A DNA stretch of 64,000 nucleotides from JAJVID01 sp035714085 (GTDB lineage: Bacteria > Acidobacteriota > Blastocatellia > RBC074): the NCBI GenBank assembly GCA_035714085.1, contig DASTMP010000241.1, positions 1 to 64,000 of the forward strand, written 5' to 3'. The position numbers were made by a program, and so were the translations under genes. Positions 8,154 to 16,511 of the stretch are shown piece by piece (positions within the stretch are counted from its first letter, which is position 1; every line of letters starts with the position of its first letter). The notes below the pieces were generated by a model. It was not told the DNA's origin, did no database searches, and was given only the letters and a program-made list of their open reading frames with translations.

Positions 8154-8831
8154 ATGAATACGCCATTTCTTATGTTGAACAACCAAAAACGAGCTGTAAT
8201 TTGGGATTTAGATGGAACATTGATTGATTCTTCCCACCTTCACTGGGAAGCCTGGCAAAAGGTGACGGCGGTCGAACACATCGCGCTGACTTACGAGCAA
8301 TACGTCGCCGATTTCGGCAAACGCAACGACGAGATTCTGCGCGGGCGTCTGGGCGCGGATTTGCCGGACGAATTCATCGCCCGCGTCTCGCTCGCGAAAG
8401 AGGAAGTCTATCGCGATTTGATTCGGACGAAAGGGCTGGAGCTTTTGCCCGGCGCGCGCTATTGGCTGGATCGGTTGAAGACCGAAGGGTGGCTGCAGGC
8501 GCTCGCCACATCGGCGCCGCGTGGCAATATTGACGAGGTCTTCGCCGCGCTCGGCATCGGCGAATATTTCGATGCGGCGATCTCTTCGGAAGAGGTCAAG
8601 GCAGGGAAGCCGGAGCCGGACGTCTTTCTGGCGGCGGCGGCGAAAATGGGCGTCGCGCCACGCGATTGCGTCGTGATCGAAGACGCCCCCGCAGGCATCG
8701 AAGCCGCGCGCCGCGCCGGGATGAAGTCCATCGGAGTGTTGACCACGCACCGCGAGTTGAAGGCCGACCTGGTTGCGCCGGGCCTGGATCAATTGCCCAG
8801 CGACTTTTTCGGAGATTCGCCGATGCAGTAG
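8154..8831 (+). CDS. HAD-superfamily phosphatase / beta-phosphoglucomutase-like
   Basis: 225 residues from the ATG at 8154 (ATG 8172 also possible; no ribosome site at either). HAD motif I is WDLDGTL (nucleophile D18, acid/base D20), motif II is LATSAPRG, motif III is the Lys of KAGKPEPD, and motif IV is VIEDAPAGIEAA. The helical cap between motifs I and II, with HWEAWQKV, fits subfamily IA sugar-phosphate phosphatases or phosphoglucomutases. The substrate is not determined. Its last 43 bp overlap the convergent propeller gene. Confidence 0.88.
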   Translation: MNTPFLMLNNQKRAVIWDLDGTLIDSSHLHWEAWQKVTAVEHIALTYEQYVADFGKRNDEILRGRLGADLPDEFIARVSLAKEEVYRDLIRTKGLELLPGARYWLDRLKTEGWLQALATSAPRGNIDEVFAALGIGEYFDAAISSEEVKAGKPEPDVFLAAAAKMGVAPRDCVVIEDAPAGIEAARRAGMKSIGVLTTHRELKADLVAPGLDQLPSDFFGDSPMQ

Positions 8832-10162
8832 AGGTGTTTATCGCCGCGAATGAAAATTCTCCCTTGTGAGATCGCGGGCGAAGCGAGAACCATCTCACCA
8901 ATGGAGTTGGCGCCGAGCACTTCGTGCGTCGGCCCGGCTTTGATGACGAACGTGTCGCCGTCTTCGCTGGTCAGAAAGATTTTGCCGTTGAAGGCTACCG
9001 CTGATGCGCTGAAGCTGGTCGGCGCGGGCACGCGGCCGCCTTCGTATTTGATCTCGCCGGTCCTGGCCTCGATACAGGTCAGAATGCCTTTGTCGCTGAC
9101 GAGGTAGAGGTAATCGCCGTAGAGGATCGGCGACGTGACATAGGCCGTGCCTTTGTCGTAACTCCAGACCACATTCGTTGTGCCCGTCAGATTGCCCGAT
9201 CCGCCGAGCTTGATCCCCATCGCGCGTTTGCTCGGGTAGCCAGCTGAAACGAAGACCATGCCGTGGCCGGCCACGGCGCTCGGTATCGCCCAACCCTTCA
9301 CTCCGTCACAACGCCACAATTCTTTGCCCGTTGAGGGATCATATGAAATGACCGTTTCGGCGCCGCTGGCGATCAGCTCAACCCGATCGCCGACGCGCAC
9401 GACGAGCGGCGTCGCGTGCGTCTTCCGATGGTCGCGCTTCACGCGCCAGACCTCTTTGCCCGTCAGTTTATCCACCGCCGCGATGAATGAGACGTCGGGC
9501 CCGCCGTCTTCCTGGTCGCATTGCAGAAACAACAGGTTTTCGTAAAGCGTCGGCGACGTGCCCGGCCCCATTCCCATCTTGGCGATCTTGCCCACGCTGG
9601 TCTTCCAGATCAGCTTGCCGTCGAAGTCGTAACAGTAAAGCCCTTCGGCTTCGAAGAAGGCGTAAACGAACTTGCCGTCGGTCACCGGCGTGCTCGAGGC
9701 GTAACTGTTCTTGCGGTGGCGGTCGTCGTAAACCGCGCCTTCGTACGCCGTGCGTTCCCAGAGGATTTTTCCCGAATCGCGGTCGAGACAAAGTACCTTG
9801 AGCGTCTGTTTTCTGTCGCCCGCGACGCTGTCCGGATGAATCCAGGTTTCGCCTTTTCTGACATGATGAACGGCCTTCACTCCGGGAAGGACTTCACCTT
9901 CGATTGATGTGGTCAGAAAAATTCTGTTGTCCCAGACGATCGGCGACGAATGTCCGCGGCCTGGGAGCGCCGTTTTCCAGACGACGTTTTTATCGGCGCG
10001 CCACTCGGTGGGAAGGTTCTTCTCCTCGGAGACTCCAAGGCTCTGCGGGCCGCGCCATTGCGGCCAGTTTGAGGCGCCGTCGCGGGATTGAGCGAGAGCG
10101 TTGTAACCGCCGGCAATGCCGACGGCCAATAACAATGCGTGGGTGAAATGCGCTGTCTTCAT
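8789..10162 (-). CDS. Secreted PQQ-like beta-propeller protein A
   Basis: 457 residues from the ATG at 10162; the frame is open further up, but that part overlaps the previous gene. A signal peptide ends ALAQS, then NWPQWRGPQSLGVS opens the blade repeats with recurring G-K-x-L/V-W motifs (DSGKILWE, LTGKEVWR, STGKELWR). This is the PQQ-binding-like fold used both by alcohol dehydrogenases and by non-enzymatic scaffold proteins such as BamB; no catalytic Asp/Cys pair or haem motif is visible. It is a close paralogue of protein B at the other end of the operon. Start and upstream stop share ATGA (10159-10162). Its 3' end overlaps the convergent HAD gene. Confidence 0.85.
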   Translation of the reverse strand: MKTAHFTHALLLAVGIAGGYNALAQSRDGASNWPQWRGPQSLGVSEEKNLPTEWRADKNVVWKTALPGRGHSSPIVWDNRIFLTTSIEGEVLPGVKAVHHVRKGETWIHPDSVAGDRKQTLKVLCLDRDSGKILWERTAYEGAVYDDRHRKNSYASSTPVTDGKFVYAFFEAEGLYCYDFDGKLIWKTSVGKIAKMGMGPGTSPTLYENLLFLQCDQEDGGPDVSFIAAVDKLTGKEVWRVKRDHRKTHATPLVVRVGDRVELIASGAETVISYDPSTGKELWRCDGVKGWAIPSAVAGHGMVFVSAGYPSKRAMGIKLGGSGNLTGTTNVVWSYDKGTAYVTSPILYGDYLYLVSDKGILTCIEARTGEIKYEGGRVPAPTSFSASAVAFNGKIFLTSEDGDTFVIKAGPTHEVLGANSIGEMVLASPAISQGRIFIRGDKHLYCIGESPKKSLGN

Positions 10163-11103
10163 TCGAGTTGGGTGAGTTTGGAATCGACAATTACGGGGGA
10201 CGGCTTGGCGCGGGGGGCGAGCTTCTTGTACAAATGCATCTCGGCGGCGTAAAAGACCAGTCGCGTCCACATCCGCGCCGCAATCACAATCTGTCCGAGT
10301 AAAATCGCCATCGCAACCCTGCCAGCCGAAGATTGATCCACGGACCACCGCATCCAATTGAATACTAGAAACAGGGCAAGTCCTGCCAGGGCGATAATCA
10401 GATAGAGTCCGAAAGCGCTGAAAAAATTCCTGAACGCGAATCGAAACGCCCTGAAAGTTTCGCGGAACATGCCTTTGCTGTCCCTTATGTCACTGTGCGC
10501 CACTGTTGCGATCTTCGCGTAGTCGAAGACCATATTGATGAACGCGAACATCAGCGCCAGCAACGCCATCGCCGCCCATCGTTTGTAGATCACCGATTCA
10601 AACGCGCTCGCGCGCTCCGCGGCGTTTACGATCGGCCATCGCAGCAGCAGGTAGATTCCGACCGCGACGCCGTAGAAGATCAGCGAAATCAGCGTCAGCC
10701 GGAAGAACCGCCAGAAATAGGCGCCGGCTTCGCCCCAGAACTTGCGCATCGTGAACCATCCGTCCGCGGAATTGAATACGCCGATGACGCCTCCAACCAA
10801 TAGCGTGTTGAGCAGAAGATAACAAACGCCCATCACGACGAACAGCCCTCCGACCTGCGCTGCGACGGTTTCGATCGCGGCGCCCGGAAATTGATGGTTG
10901 ACGACGTCCATCAGCCAGACGGCGTCGAGTTTGTCGGCCATCAACCTGTCCGCCGCAAGCGTTCCGCGGCTGGCGCCGAAGACCAACAGAAAGATCGGGA
11001 CGATGACGGGAAGAGAGAATAGAATGTTCGCCGCGAGCAGCGACAAAATCATCTTCAAGCTTCGATTCGCCTCACTGATTCCGACAAAGAACGATCTGAT
11101 CAT
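10159..11103 (-). CDS. Multi-pass membrane protein of unknown function
   Basis: 314 residues from the ATG at 11103, with AGGAGA 7 nt upstream. About six hydrophobic segments (near 18-45, 85-115, 135-160, 180-205, 230-255 and 265-285) and a basic C-terminal tail. Conserved-looking residues include WFTMRKFWGEAGAYFWRFF. I do not recognise a family. It sits 12 bp after the M1 peptidase gene and is coupled by ATGA to propeller A, so it may belong to the same envelope process. Confidence 0.75.
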   Translation of the reverse strand: MIRSFFVGISEANRSLKMILSLLAANILFSLPVIVPIFLLVFGASRGTLAADRLMADKLDAVWLMDVVNHQFPGAAIETVAAQVGGLFVVMGVCYLLLNTLLVGGVIGVFNSADGWFTMRKFWGEAGAYFWRFFRLTLISLIFYGVAVGIYLLLRWPIVNAAERASAFESVIYKRWAAMALLALMFAFINMVFDYAKIATVAHSDIRDSKGMFRETFRAFRFAFRNFFSAFGLYLIIALAGLALFLVFNWMRWSVDQSSAGRVAMAILLGQIVIAARMWTRLVFYAAEMHLYKKLAPRAKPSPVIVDSKLTQLE

Positions 11104-11115
11104 CAATTGTTCTCC

Positions 11116-13329
11116 TCAACTCAAAAAGCTCAGCGCCTGCATAATCGCCTGAACCCAGTACATCGCGCCCGATGACCAACGAAACGCTCCGCCGACTCCC
11201 GTCGAACCGGTCTTGCTGTTGTTGGTCAGGTTGGCGTCAAGCAGGACTTTCCGTTCGGGGTCAATCTCGGCCGTGACGAGTTTCGACCCCGTCGTGAATC
11301 TGAACTTCTTCCACCGGTCTTTGATCGTCCAGGTGTCGCTCCACTGCCTGCCGTCTTTGACATCGGTGAGTTGATAATCGATCACGCCGTCGCGAGTGTT
11401 GACCGGTTTCACCGAAATGCGAGCGCCGTCTTTCAATGTGAAGAGCATTTCTACGGGAAACCAGGCCTCGCCCACGCGTCTGACGGCGACTTCATTTTCG
11501 TAGGTCGCGTTTTTGTCCTTCTCATCGTTCTCATGTTCCGGCGCTTTGACCTCGGCCTTCTGACCGTCTTTATCGAAAATACCGATCTTCCCATCCCGCC
11601 TCTCGCTTTTGATCTCGGCGAGTTCGTAATCGAGATCGCCCACGCCCTTAACGAATTGATCGAAGAACCAGGCGAAGTCCCGGCCGGTAACCTGATTGAC
11701 GGTATCGAAGAAATCCTGCGAGGCCGGATGGCGATAGCGCCACTTCTGTTGGTATTCGCGCATCACCCGCGCCATCACGTCTTCGCCCAGGTATCGTTCG
11801 AGCGCGCTCAGCGTCAGGTCGGTTCGCGGATACGAATTCAAACCATAGCTGAATTGATCGTAAAACTTCCAGGCCGGAGTCAGAATCGGGTCGTTGAATT
11901 TGCCCTGCAACGTAAGGAGGCGGTCATCATAGGGGTGTGGAATTTCAATCGGGAAGTAGAACCAGACAATTCCGGCGAAGCCGAACGGCGCCACGTTGGC
12001 TCCGTAAGCCTTCTGCAATACTTTCGCCGTCGAGTACGTATTGAAACCTTCGTCCAGCCACGACTCTTCAAATTCGTTCGACGCGACAAGGCCGTACCAG
12101 AACTGATGGCCGAATTCGTGGACGATCACTCCCTCCGGATTCTGATCGCGCCCGGGCCGCCACGCCGTGCCCGCGGTGATGAACGTCGGATACTCCATGC
12201 CTCCCGCGCCATCGCCATTGTACGGAGGATCAACTACCGTCAGCGTGTTGTATGGGTAATTGCCGTACCAGAGGCCGAAGTATTTGATCGCGTTGAATGC
12301 GGCTTTGAAGTGACGGTCGATCTGATCGCGATGCTCGAACTGAATCATCACCGTGACATCTACGTCGGTAAGCGCGATCCGGTCCGCCGGCAGATTCAAG
12401 CGCGACGACCAATCGTTGATCTCGGACTGCGTGACATATTCGGCGGCTTTGAACCGGCGTTTGACGACGAGGTAGTTCGTGTCGACGGTCCAGGCGAAGT
12501 CGTGGACGTTGTCTTGAACGAAGTTGTAAGTCACAGTCCCGTCCTGATTATCGCGCTCGGATTTCATCACGCCTGTCGCGCCGATTTTGCTTTTGTATGC
12601 GGCGGGGACGGTCATCGTCACATCATAATTCCCGAAATCGGCGTAAAACTCGCTCGTCGCATGAAACTGATGGCAGTTCCACCCGGGCGTCGCGCGGCGG
12701 CGCTCGCCTACCGATTCCCACACGCCGATCTTCGGGAACCATTGGCCGATAAGCGCAAACGAGTTCCAGTAGCCCGTGCGGGCGAAGACGCGCGGCAATT
12801 GCGCGGTGAATTTGATGTCGAGCGCGATCTTCTCGCCAGGCTTGAGGGGTTTGCCGAGAGGAACGCGGATCACCGTCTGGTCATCGGAGTTGTCGTCGTC
12901 GGGATGAATGAATTCGATCTTCGAGGTCAGGTCTTCGCCGCCCGCCAGCGCCATCCGATTGACATCGATCCAACCCCACTCGCCCGCCTGAAACTCGTCG
13001 CCGCGCAATTGCCCGCCCGATTCCTCGAAGAACGTGCTCTTCTCGTTTTTGAAAGCGTTGAGATAGAGGTGGAATTGCAGTTCGCTGATCGTGTCATGTG
13101 AATGATTGAGCCAGGTCAGCCGCTCGCTGCCTTCGAGATGTTTCGGGCGTTGTTTGTCATCGAGCTTGAGTTGAACGTCAATCTTATAAGACGCGAGTGG
13201 TTGCGGCGGAATCTCAGCCGGCAATAGCGCCTGCGTGTCAGCCGAAACACCCCGCAATCCCGCGCCCATACTCAAGCTGATCGCAACGCCAAACAACGTG
13301 GTTAAGATCGTCGCCGCTCTATTTGCCAT
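11116..13329 (-). CDS. Secreted M1-family zinc metallopeptidase
   Basis: 737 residues from the ATG at 13329; GGGAG lies close upstream, and a TTG at 13386 is less likely. A signal peptide ends near GVSADT. The M1 signature is complete: HEFGH at 404-408 and the third ligand E427, exactly 18 residues later (HEXXH-X18-E), preceded by GGMEYP, the variant of the GXMEN exopeptidase motif. A catalytic Tyr is expected in the C-terminal domain. These enzymes trim N-terminal residues from peptides; here the protein is extracytoplasmic. It lies between the small secreted protein and the membrane protein genes in one operon. Confidence 0.9.
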   Translation of the reverse strand: MANRAATILTTLFGVAISLSMGAGLRGVSADTQALLPAEIPPQPLASYKIDVQLKLDDKQRPKHLEGSERLTWLNHSHDTISELQFHLYLNAFKNEKSTFFEESGGQLRGDEFQAGEWGWIDVNRMALAGGEDLTSKIEFIHPDDDNSDDQTVIRVPLGKPLKPGEKIALDIKFTAQLPRVFARTGYWNSFALIGQWFPKIGVWESVGERRRATPGWNCHQFHATSEFYADFGNYDVTMTVPAAYKSKIGATGVMKSERDNQDGTVTYNFVQDNVHDFAWTVDTNYLVVKRRFKAAEYVTQSEINDWSSRLNLPADRIALTDVDVTVMIQFEHRDQIDRHFKAAFNAIKYFGLWYGNYPYNTLTVVDPPYNGDGAGGMEYPTFITAGTAWRPGRDQNPEGVIVHEFGHQFWYGLVASNEFEESWLDEGFNTYSTAKVLQKAYGANVAPFGFAGIVWFYFPIEIPHPYDDRLLTLQGKFNDPILTPAWKFYDQFSYGLNSYPRTDLTLSALERYLGEDVMARVMREYQQKWRYRHPASQDFFDTVNQVTGRDFAWFFDQFVKGVGDLDYELAEIKSERRDGKIGIFDKDGQKAEVKAPEHENDEKDKNATYENEVAVRRVGEAWFPVEMLFTLKDGARISVKPVNTRDGVIDYQLTDVKDGRQWSDTWTIKDRWKKFRFTTGSKLVTAEIDPERKVLLDANLTNNSKTGSTGVGGAFRWSSGAMYWVQAIMQALSFLS

Positions 13330-13388
13330 AAGCTCCCATACTTTGTTTCCAATGCAAAACAGACTCTTCTCTCCCGGAATGGACAACT

Positions 13389-13883
13389 TTACCCTGGCTG
13401 TCCAACCTTGTTGAAAACACGCTTCAACTCAAACGAGCCTCGGTTGTCGTCAATGAAATAATCAACGGTCAAGACCTTGCCGTCGGATGACAAGGTCATT
13501 TTTCGGGCGGTCCGTCTCGTCGCCTGCCCGTCAACTATTTCGTCCTCGACCAGAATGCCCCGGCCGTCGGCGAGCCAGGTCGCCTTGCGCTTTCCCTTGG
13601 CGTTCGGGGGATTCGCAGGGGTGAACTCAACTTCTTTACCGTCGAGCGAGTACTCTTCGTTGATTGTAACCTCTCCCCGCGGGCTTTTCTGCTTCGCGTC
13701 GAGCTTCACCTTCTCGCCCGAATGAGTGATCGTCATCGTCTGATCGAACTCCGGGCCGTTACTGAAGCTCCTGTCTTTATCGAGCGTCCAGGTTCCGCTC
13801 AGATTCGCCTTCTCGCCGCCGAAGCCGAAGACCGTGGCGAAAAGCAGTAAGGCCAGGCAAGCGAGCAATGTTTTCAGGTTCAT
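13389..13883 (-). CDS. Small secreted protein of lipocalin-like type
   Basis: 164 residues. A signal peptide ending near GFGGEK is followed by LSGTWTLDKDRS, MTITHSGEKV, EEYSLDGKEV, KATWLADGRG and YFIDDNRGSFELKRVF. This beta-rich pattern is common in secreted proteins annotated as lipocalin-like or unknown, often found beside propellers and peptidases. A ligand or function cannot be assigned. Its ATG overlaps the stop of propeller B (ATGA, 13880-13883), which implies translational coupling. Confidence 0.7.
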   Translation of the reverse strand: MNLKTLLACLALLLFATVFGFGGEKANLSGTWTLDKDRSFSNGPEFDQTMTITHSGEKVKLDAKQKSPRGEVTINEEYSLDGKEVEFTPANPPNAKGKRKATWLADGRGILVEDEIVDGQATRRTARKMTLSSDGKVLTVDYFIDDNRGSFELKRVFNKVGQPG

Positions 13884-15262
13884 TCTTGCCTCCTTGCCAC
13901 TTTCGGATTAGCGCTGATGCAATAGAGATTCTTCTCGCCACGAATGAAGATCATGCCGTCCGAAATCGCGGGTGACGCGTAGACAGGCTCGCCGATCGAA
14001 TTGGTCGCGATCACCTCGTGCTTCGGCCCGGCCTTGATGATGTAAGTGTCGCCGTCTTCACTCGTCAACAAGAGCTTGCCGTCGAACGCCACAGGCGAAG
14101 CGGTGAATGTGGCTGGCGTGGGGATGCGGCCTCCTTCATAAACCACCTTGCCGGTCTCGGCGTCGAGGCATGTCAAGATGCCGCGATCGGACATCAGGTA
14201 GACGTAATCGCCATAGAGAATCGAAGAAGGCACGTAGGCCGTCCCCTTGTCGTACTGCCAGGCGACGTTCGAGTTCGTGACGTCGCCCGATCCGCCGAGT
14301 TTGATGGCAATCGTCTTCTTGACCGGGAAGCCCGCGTAAACGAAGACCATTCCGTGGCCCGCGAGCGGCGTCGCGATCGCGTTGCTGCCATGCCCTTTCG
14401 CTGACCACAATTCTTTGCCGGTCTTCGGGTCGTAGGAGACGATCAATTCGTTACCGCTGCTAATCAGCTCCGCGCGCTTCTCCGCGCGAACGACCAGAGG
14501 CGTCGACCAACTTACCTGAACTTTGCGCGGAGTCTTCCAGACCTCTTTGCCGTTCTTCTTGTCCAATGCGACGATGAAGGAGTTTTTGCCTTCGTCCTCG
14601 TCGCATTGCAGGATGACGAGATTGTCAAAAAGCACCGGCGAAGTTCCCGGCCCCATCCCGACGTTGGCGATTTTGCCGACGGCGGCCTTCCAGGCCAGCT
14701 TGCCCTTGAAGTCGTAACAGTACAGCCCGTCGCCTTCGCCGCCGAACCATGCGTAAACATAATTTCCGTCAGTGGTCGGGGTCGGGGCGGCGTAACTGCC
14801 CTTGCGGTGGCGGTTATCGTAGACCGCGCCTTCGTAAGCGGTCTGCTCCCACAAAATCTTTCCCGTGTCGCGATCGACACAGACAACTTTGAATGTGTGT
14901 TTGCGGTTCGCTCCCACGCTATCTGGATGAACGAAGACCTGGCCTTCGATCTTATGCTCGACGGCCTTAGCGCCGGGGACGACATCGCCCTCGATATCGG
15001 TGGTCAGAAAAACCCTGTTCCCCCAGACAATCGGCTGCGAATGGCCGCGGCCCGCGACCGGCGTCTTCCACTTGATGTTTTTGTCAACGCCCCATTCGGT
15101 CGGGACGTTGGTCTCGGAAGAAACTCCCGTTCCTTCAGGGCCGCGCCACTGCGACCAGTTGATCGCGCGGGGCGCGGCCGCGCCTGAGAACGGCTTGAAC
15201 GCGACCAGCGTAACCAAGCACAAAGCCATAGCGGAAAGCAGTAGAGTTGATACACGTCTCAT
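13880..15262 (-). CDS. Secreted PQQ-like beta-propeller protein B
   Basis: 460 residues from the ATG at 15262, with AGGAG about 10 nt upstream. A signal peptide is followed by NWSQWRGPEGTGVS and repeated propeller blades (DTGKILWE, KNGKEVWK, KTGKELWS, ETGKVVYE). Across its length it parallels protein A, down to the C-terminal IFIRGEKNLYCI, so the two are duplicates bracketing the operon. No enzyme-specific residues are evident; a scaffold or sensor role is as likely as a quinoprotein dehydrogenase. It is the first gene of the minus-strand operon running to 8789. Confidence 0.85.
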   Translation of the reverse strand: MRRVSTLLLSAMALCLVTLVAFKPFSGAAAPRAINWSQWRGPEGTGVSSETNVPTEWGVDKNIKWKTPVAGRGHSQPIVWGNRVFLTTDIEGDVVPGAKAVEHKIEGQVFVHPDSVGANRKHTFKVVCVDRDTGKILWEQTAYEGAVYDNRHRKGSYAAPTPTTDGNYVYAWFGGEGDGLYCYDFKGKLAWKAAVGKIANVGMGPGTSPVLFDNLVILQCDEDEGKNSFIVALDKKNGKEVWKTPRKVQVSWSTPLVVRAEKRAELISSGNELIVSYDPKTGKELWSAKGHGSNAIATPLAGHGMVFVYAGFPVKKTIAIKLGGSGDVTNSNVAWQYDKGTAYVPSSILYGDYVYLMSDRGILTCLDAETGKVVYEGGRIPTPATFTASPVAFDGKLLLTSEDGDTYIIKAGPKHEVIATNSIGEPVYASPAISDGMIFIRGEKNLYCISANPKVARRQE

Positions 15263-15368
15263 TTGTTTGGTAACTCCTGTCTCGATTATGCGCAGGATCA
15301 GATCACGGTCAGGCTACGCTCGTTAGTATGATGTTCTATGGGAATTAAATGCAATCACGCAATCCAGC

Positions 15369-15450
15369 GTAGGGGCGGGTATTCCCCGCCCGGGTCCGTG
15401 ATCCCGCACGATTGTGCGCGGAATACGTGGGCGGGGAATACCGCCCCTAC
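15369..15450. repeat. Near-perfect inverted repeat upstream of the propeller operon
   Basis: The arms at 15369-15391 and 15429-15450 (GTAGGGGCGGGTATTCCCC... and its complement) differ by one extra G. They lie about 100 bp before the start of propeller B, in a gap (15263-15517) without genes. The GTAGGGGCGG type is a common dispersed intergenic palindrome in bacteria; no gene-specific role is visible. Confidence 0.6.
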
Positions 15451-15517
15451 ATTGTTGCGCTTAATTTTCAAAGTCCATTAGTCTGTTTCTCTAAAGCGCT
15501 ATAAGACATCGAGCGCG

Positions 15518-16162
15518 CTATCCGCTCCAGGGGGCGATCTCGAGGGCTCGCTCATAGGCGACGCGGGTATGAACCGGCTCGCCGTGAGAGACGATCACGC
15601 GCTCGAACGGAAGATCCAGCAGCGCGCACAGCGCAGGCAACACTCGCTCCTCATGCCACGGCGTCGCCCAGACGCGCAACTCGCCTCCCGGCGCCGTCAG
15701 CGCGTCGGCGAAAACGATTGTGCGCTGCTCTGGCAGCCATAGCGGCGTCTCGTTGCGGCCGCGCCCGTCGTAGAGGGCGACGGGGCCTCCCGGAAGTCGG
15801 CCGCCTGGGTAGATGGGCTCCAGCTCGGTCTCGGGAATGTCGTGACGATCAAAGCGATCCGGGCCAAACGCGCGGGCGCCGTAGCGCCGCACGAACAGAT
15901 CGACGTCCCGAATGTGATCCGGCTTGAGAACGACGGCCAATGTCGGCGGTCGCGAGTCTAGACGCTCCCACACCTCAACCGCCTCGGGAGGCGGAGCGAG
16001 CGGATCCAGGACCAGCCGCTCGCCCCCCGACTCGACACATGTCGACGCCACTACCGGCTCCCAGCCCTGACCCGGTCTCCAGTGAGGATGTTCGAGGCGC
16101 CATATCCACAGGCCAGTCGCCACATCCCGGATCTCTACATGTGATTGCGGAGCGCGCTTCAT
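15518..16162 (-). CDS. Metallo-beta-lactamase-fold protein with a degenerate metal motif
   Basis: 214 residues. The strand/helix order LVLDPLAPP, LAVVLKPDHIRDVDLF, RYGARAFGP, RTIVFADAL, VIVSHGEPV follows the MBL fold. The HxHxDH zinc motif is reduced: KPDHIRD keeps Asp-His but lacks both first His residues. The later Asp (FADAL) and final His (VSHGEPV) are kept. It may bind one metal or none. Isolated on the minus strand between two propeller loci. Family assignment is moderate; activity unknown. Confidence 0.65.
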   Translation of the reverse strand: MKRAPQSHVEIRDVATGLWIWRLEHPHWRPGQGWEPVVASTCVESGGERLVLDPLAPPPEAVEVWERLDSRPPTLAVVLKPDHIRDVDLFVRRYGARAFGPDRFDRHDIPETELEPIYPGGRLPGGPVALYDGRGRNETPLWLPEQRTIVFADALTAPGGELRVWATPWHEERVLPALCALLDLPFERVIVSHGEPVHTRVAYERALEIAPWSG

Positions 16163-16511
16163 AGCGTATGATTGGCAAGGGCGGTTTCATAGCGCCGCCA
16201 CTCGCATTCCAAATCTATGTTTAAAATTCCAAGTTTAATATTCCAAAGATGCGGGGAAATTCGATTAGCTAGTCGCAAAAACGACCTGCGTGACCGCGTG
16301 GTTTCGGCAAACTCGCCTTGAACTGCCGTCCGCGCCAAATTATAGTTTGGTTTCAATCAGGTCAAGCTGGCAGGTCAAGCTGGCAGGTCAAGCTGGCGAG
16401 TCAAAGCGCAGGCAAATATTCGCAACCACGACGCGATGATATCGGTAATGAAGTTTCAGTGATATATACAACGTTGGAGCTTCAGACCCCCAAACTCACG
16501 GAAATCCGCAT
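16163..16511. other. Intergenic region with a 13-bp tandem repeat
   Basis: This 349-bp divergent gap holds three and a half copies of a 13-bp unit (GTCAAGCTGGCAG) at about 16361-16408. Otherwise AT-richer DNA with no gene; it should carry the promoters of both flanking genes, but I see no clear consensus boxes. Confidence 0.6.

Noticed and set aside
11371..13101. 576-residue open frame on the plus strand
   Set aside because: Antisense to the M1 peptidase gene, which has the full zinc signature; the plus frame shows no family features.
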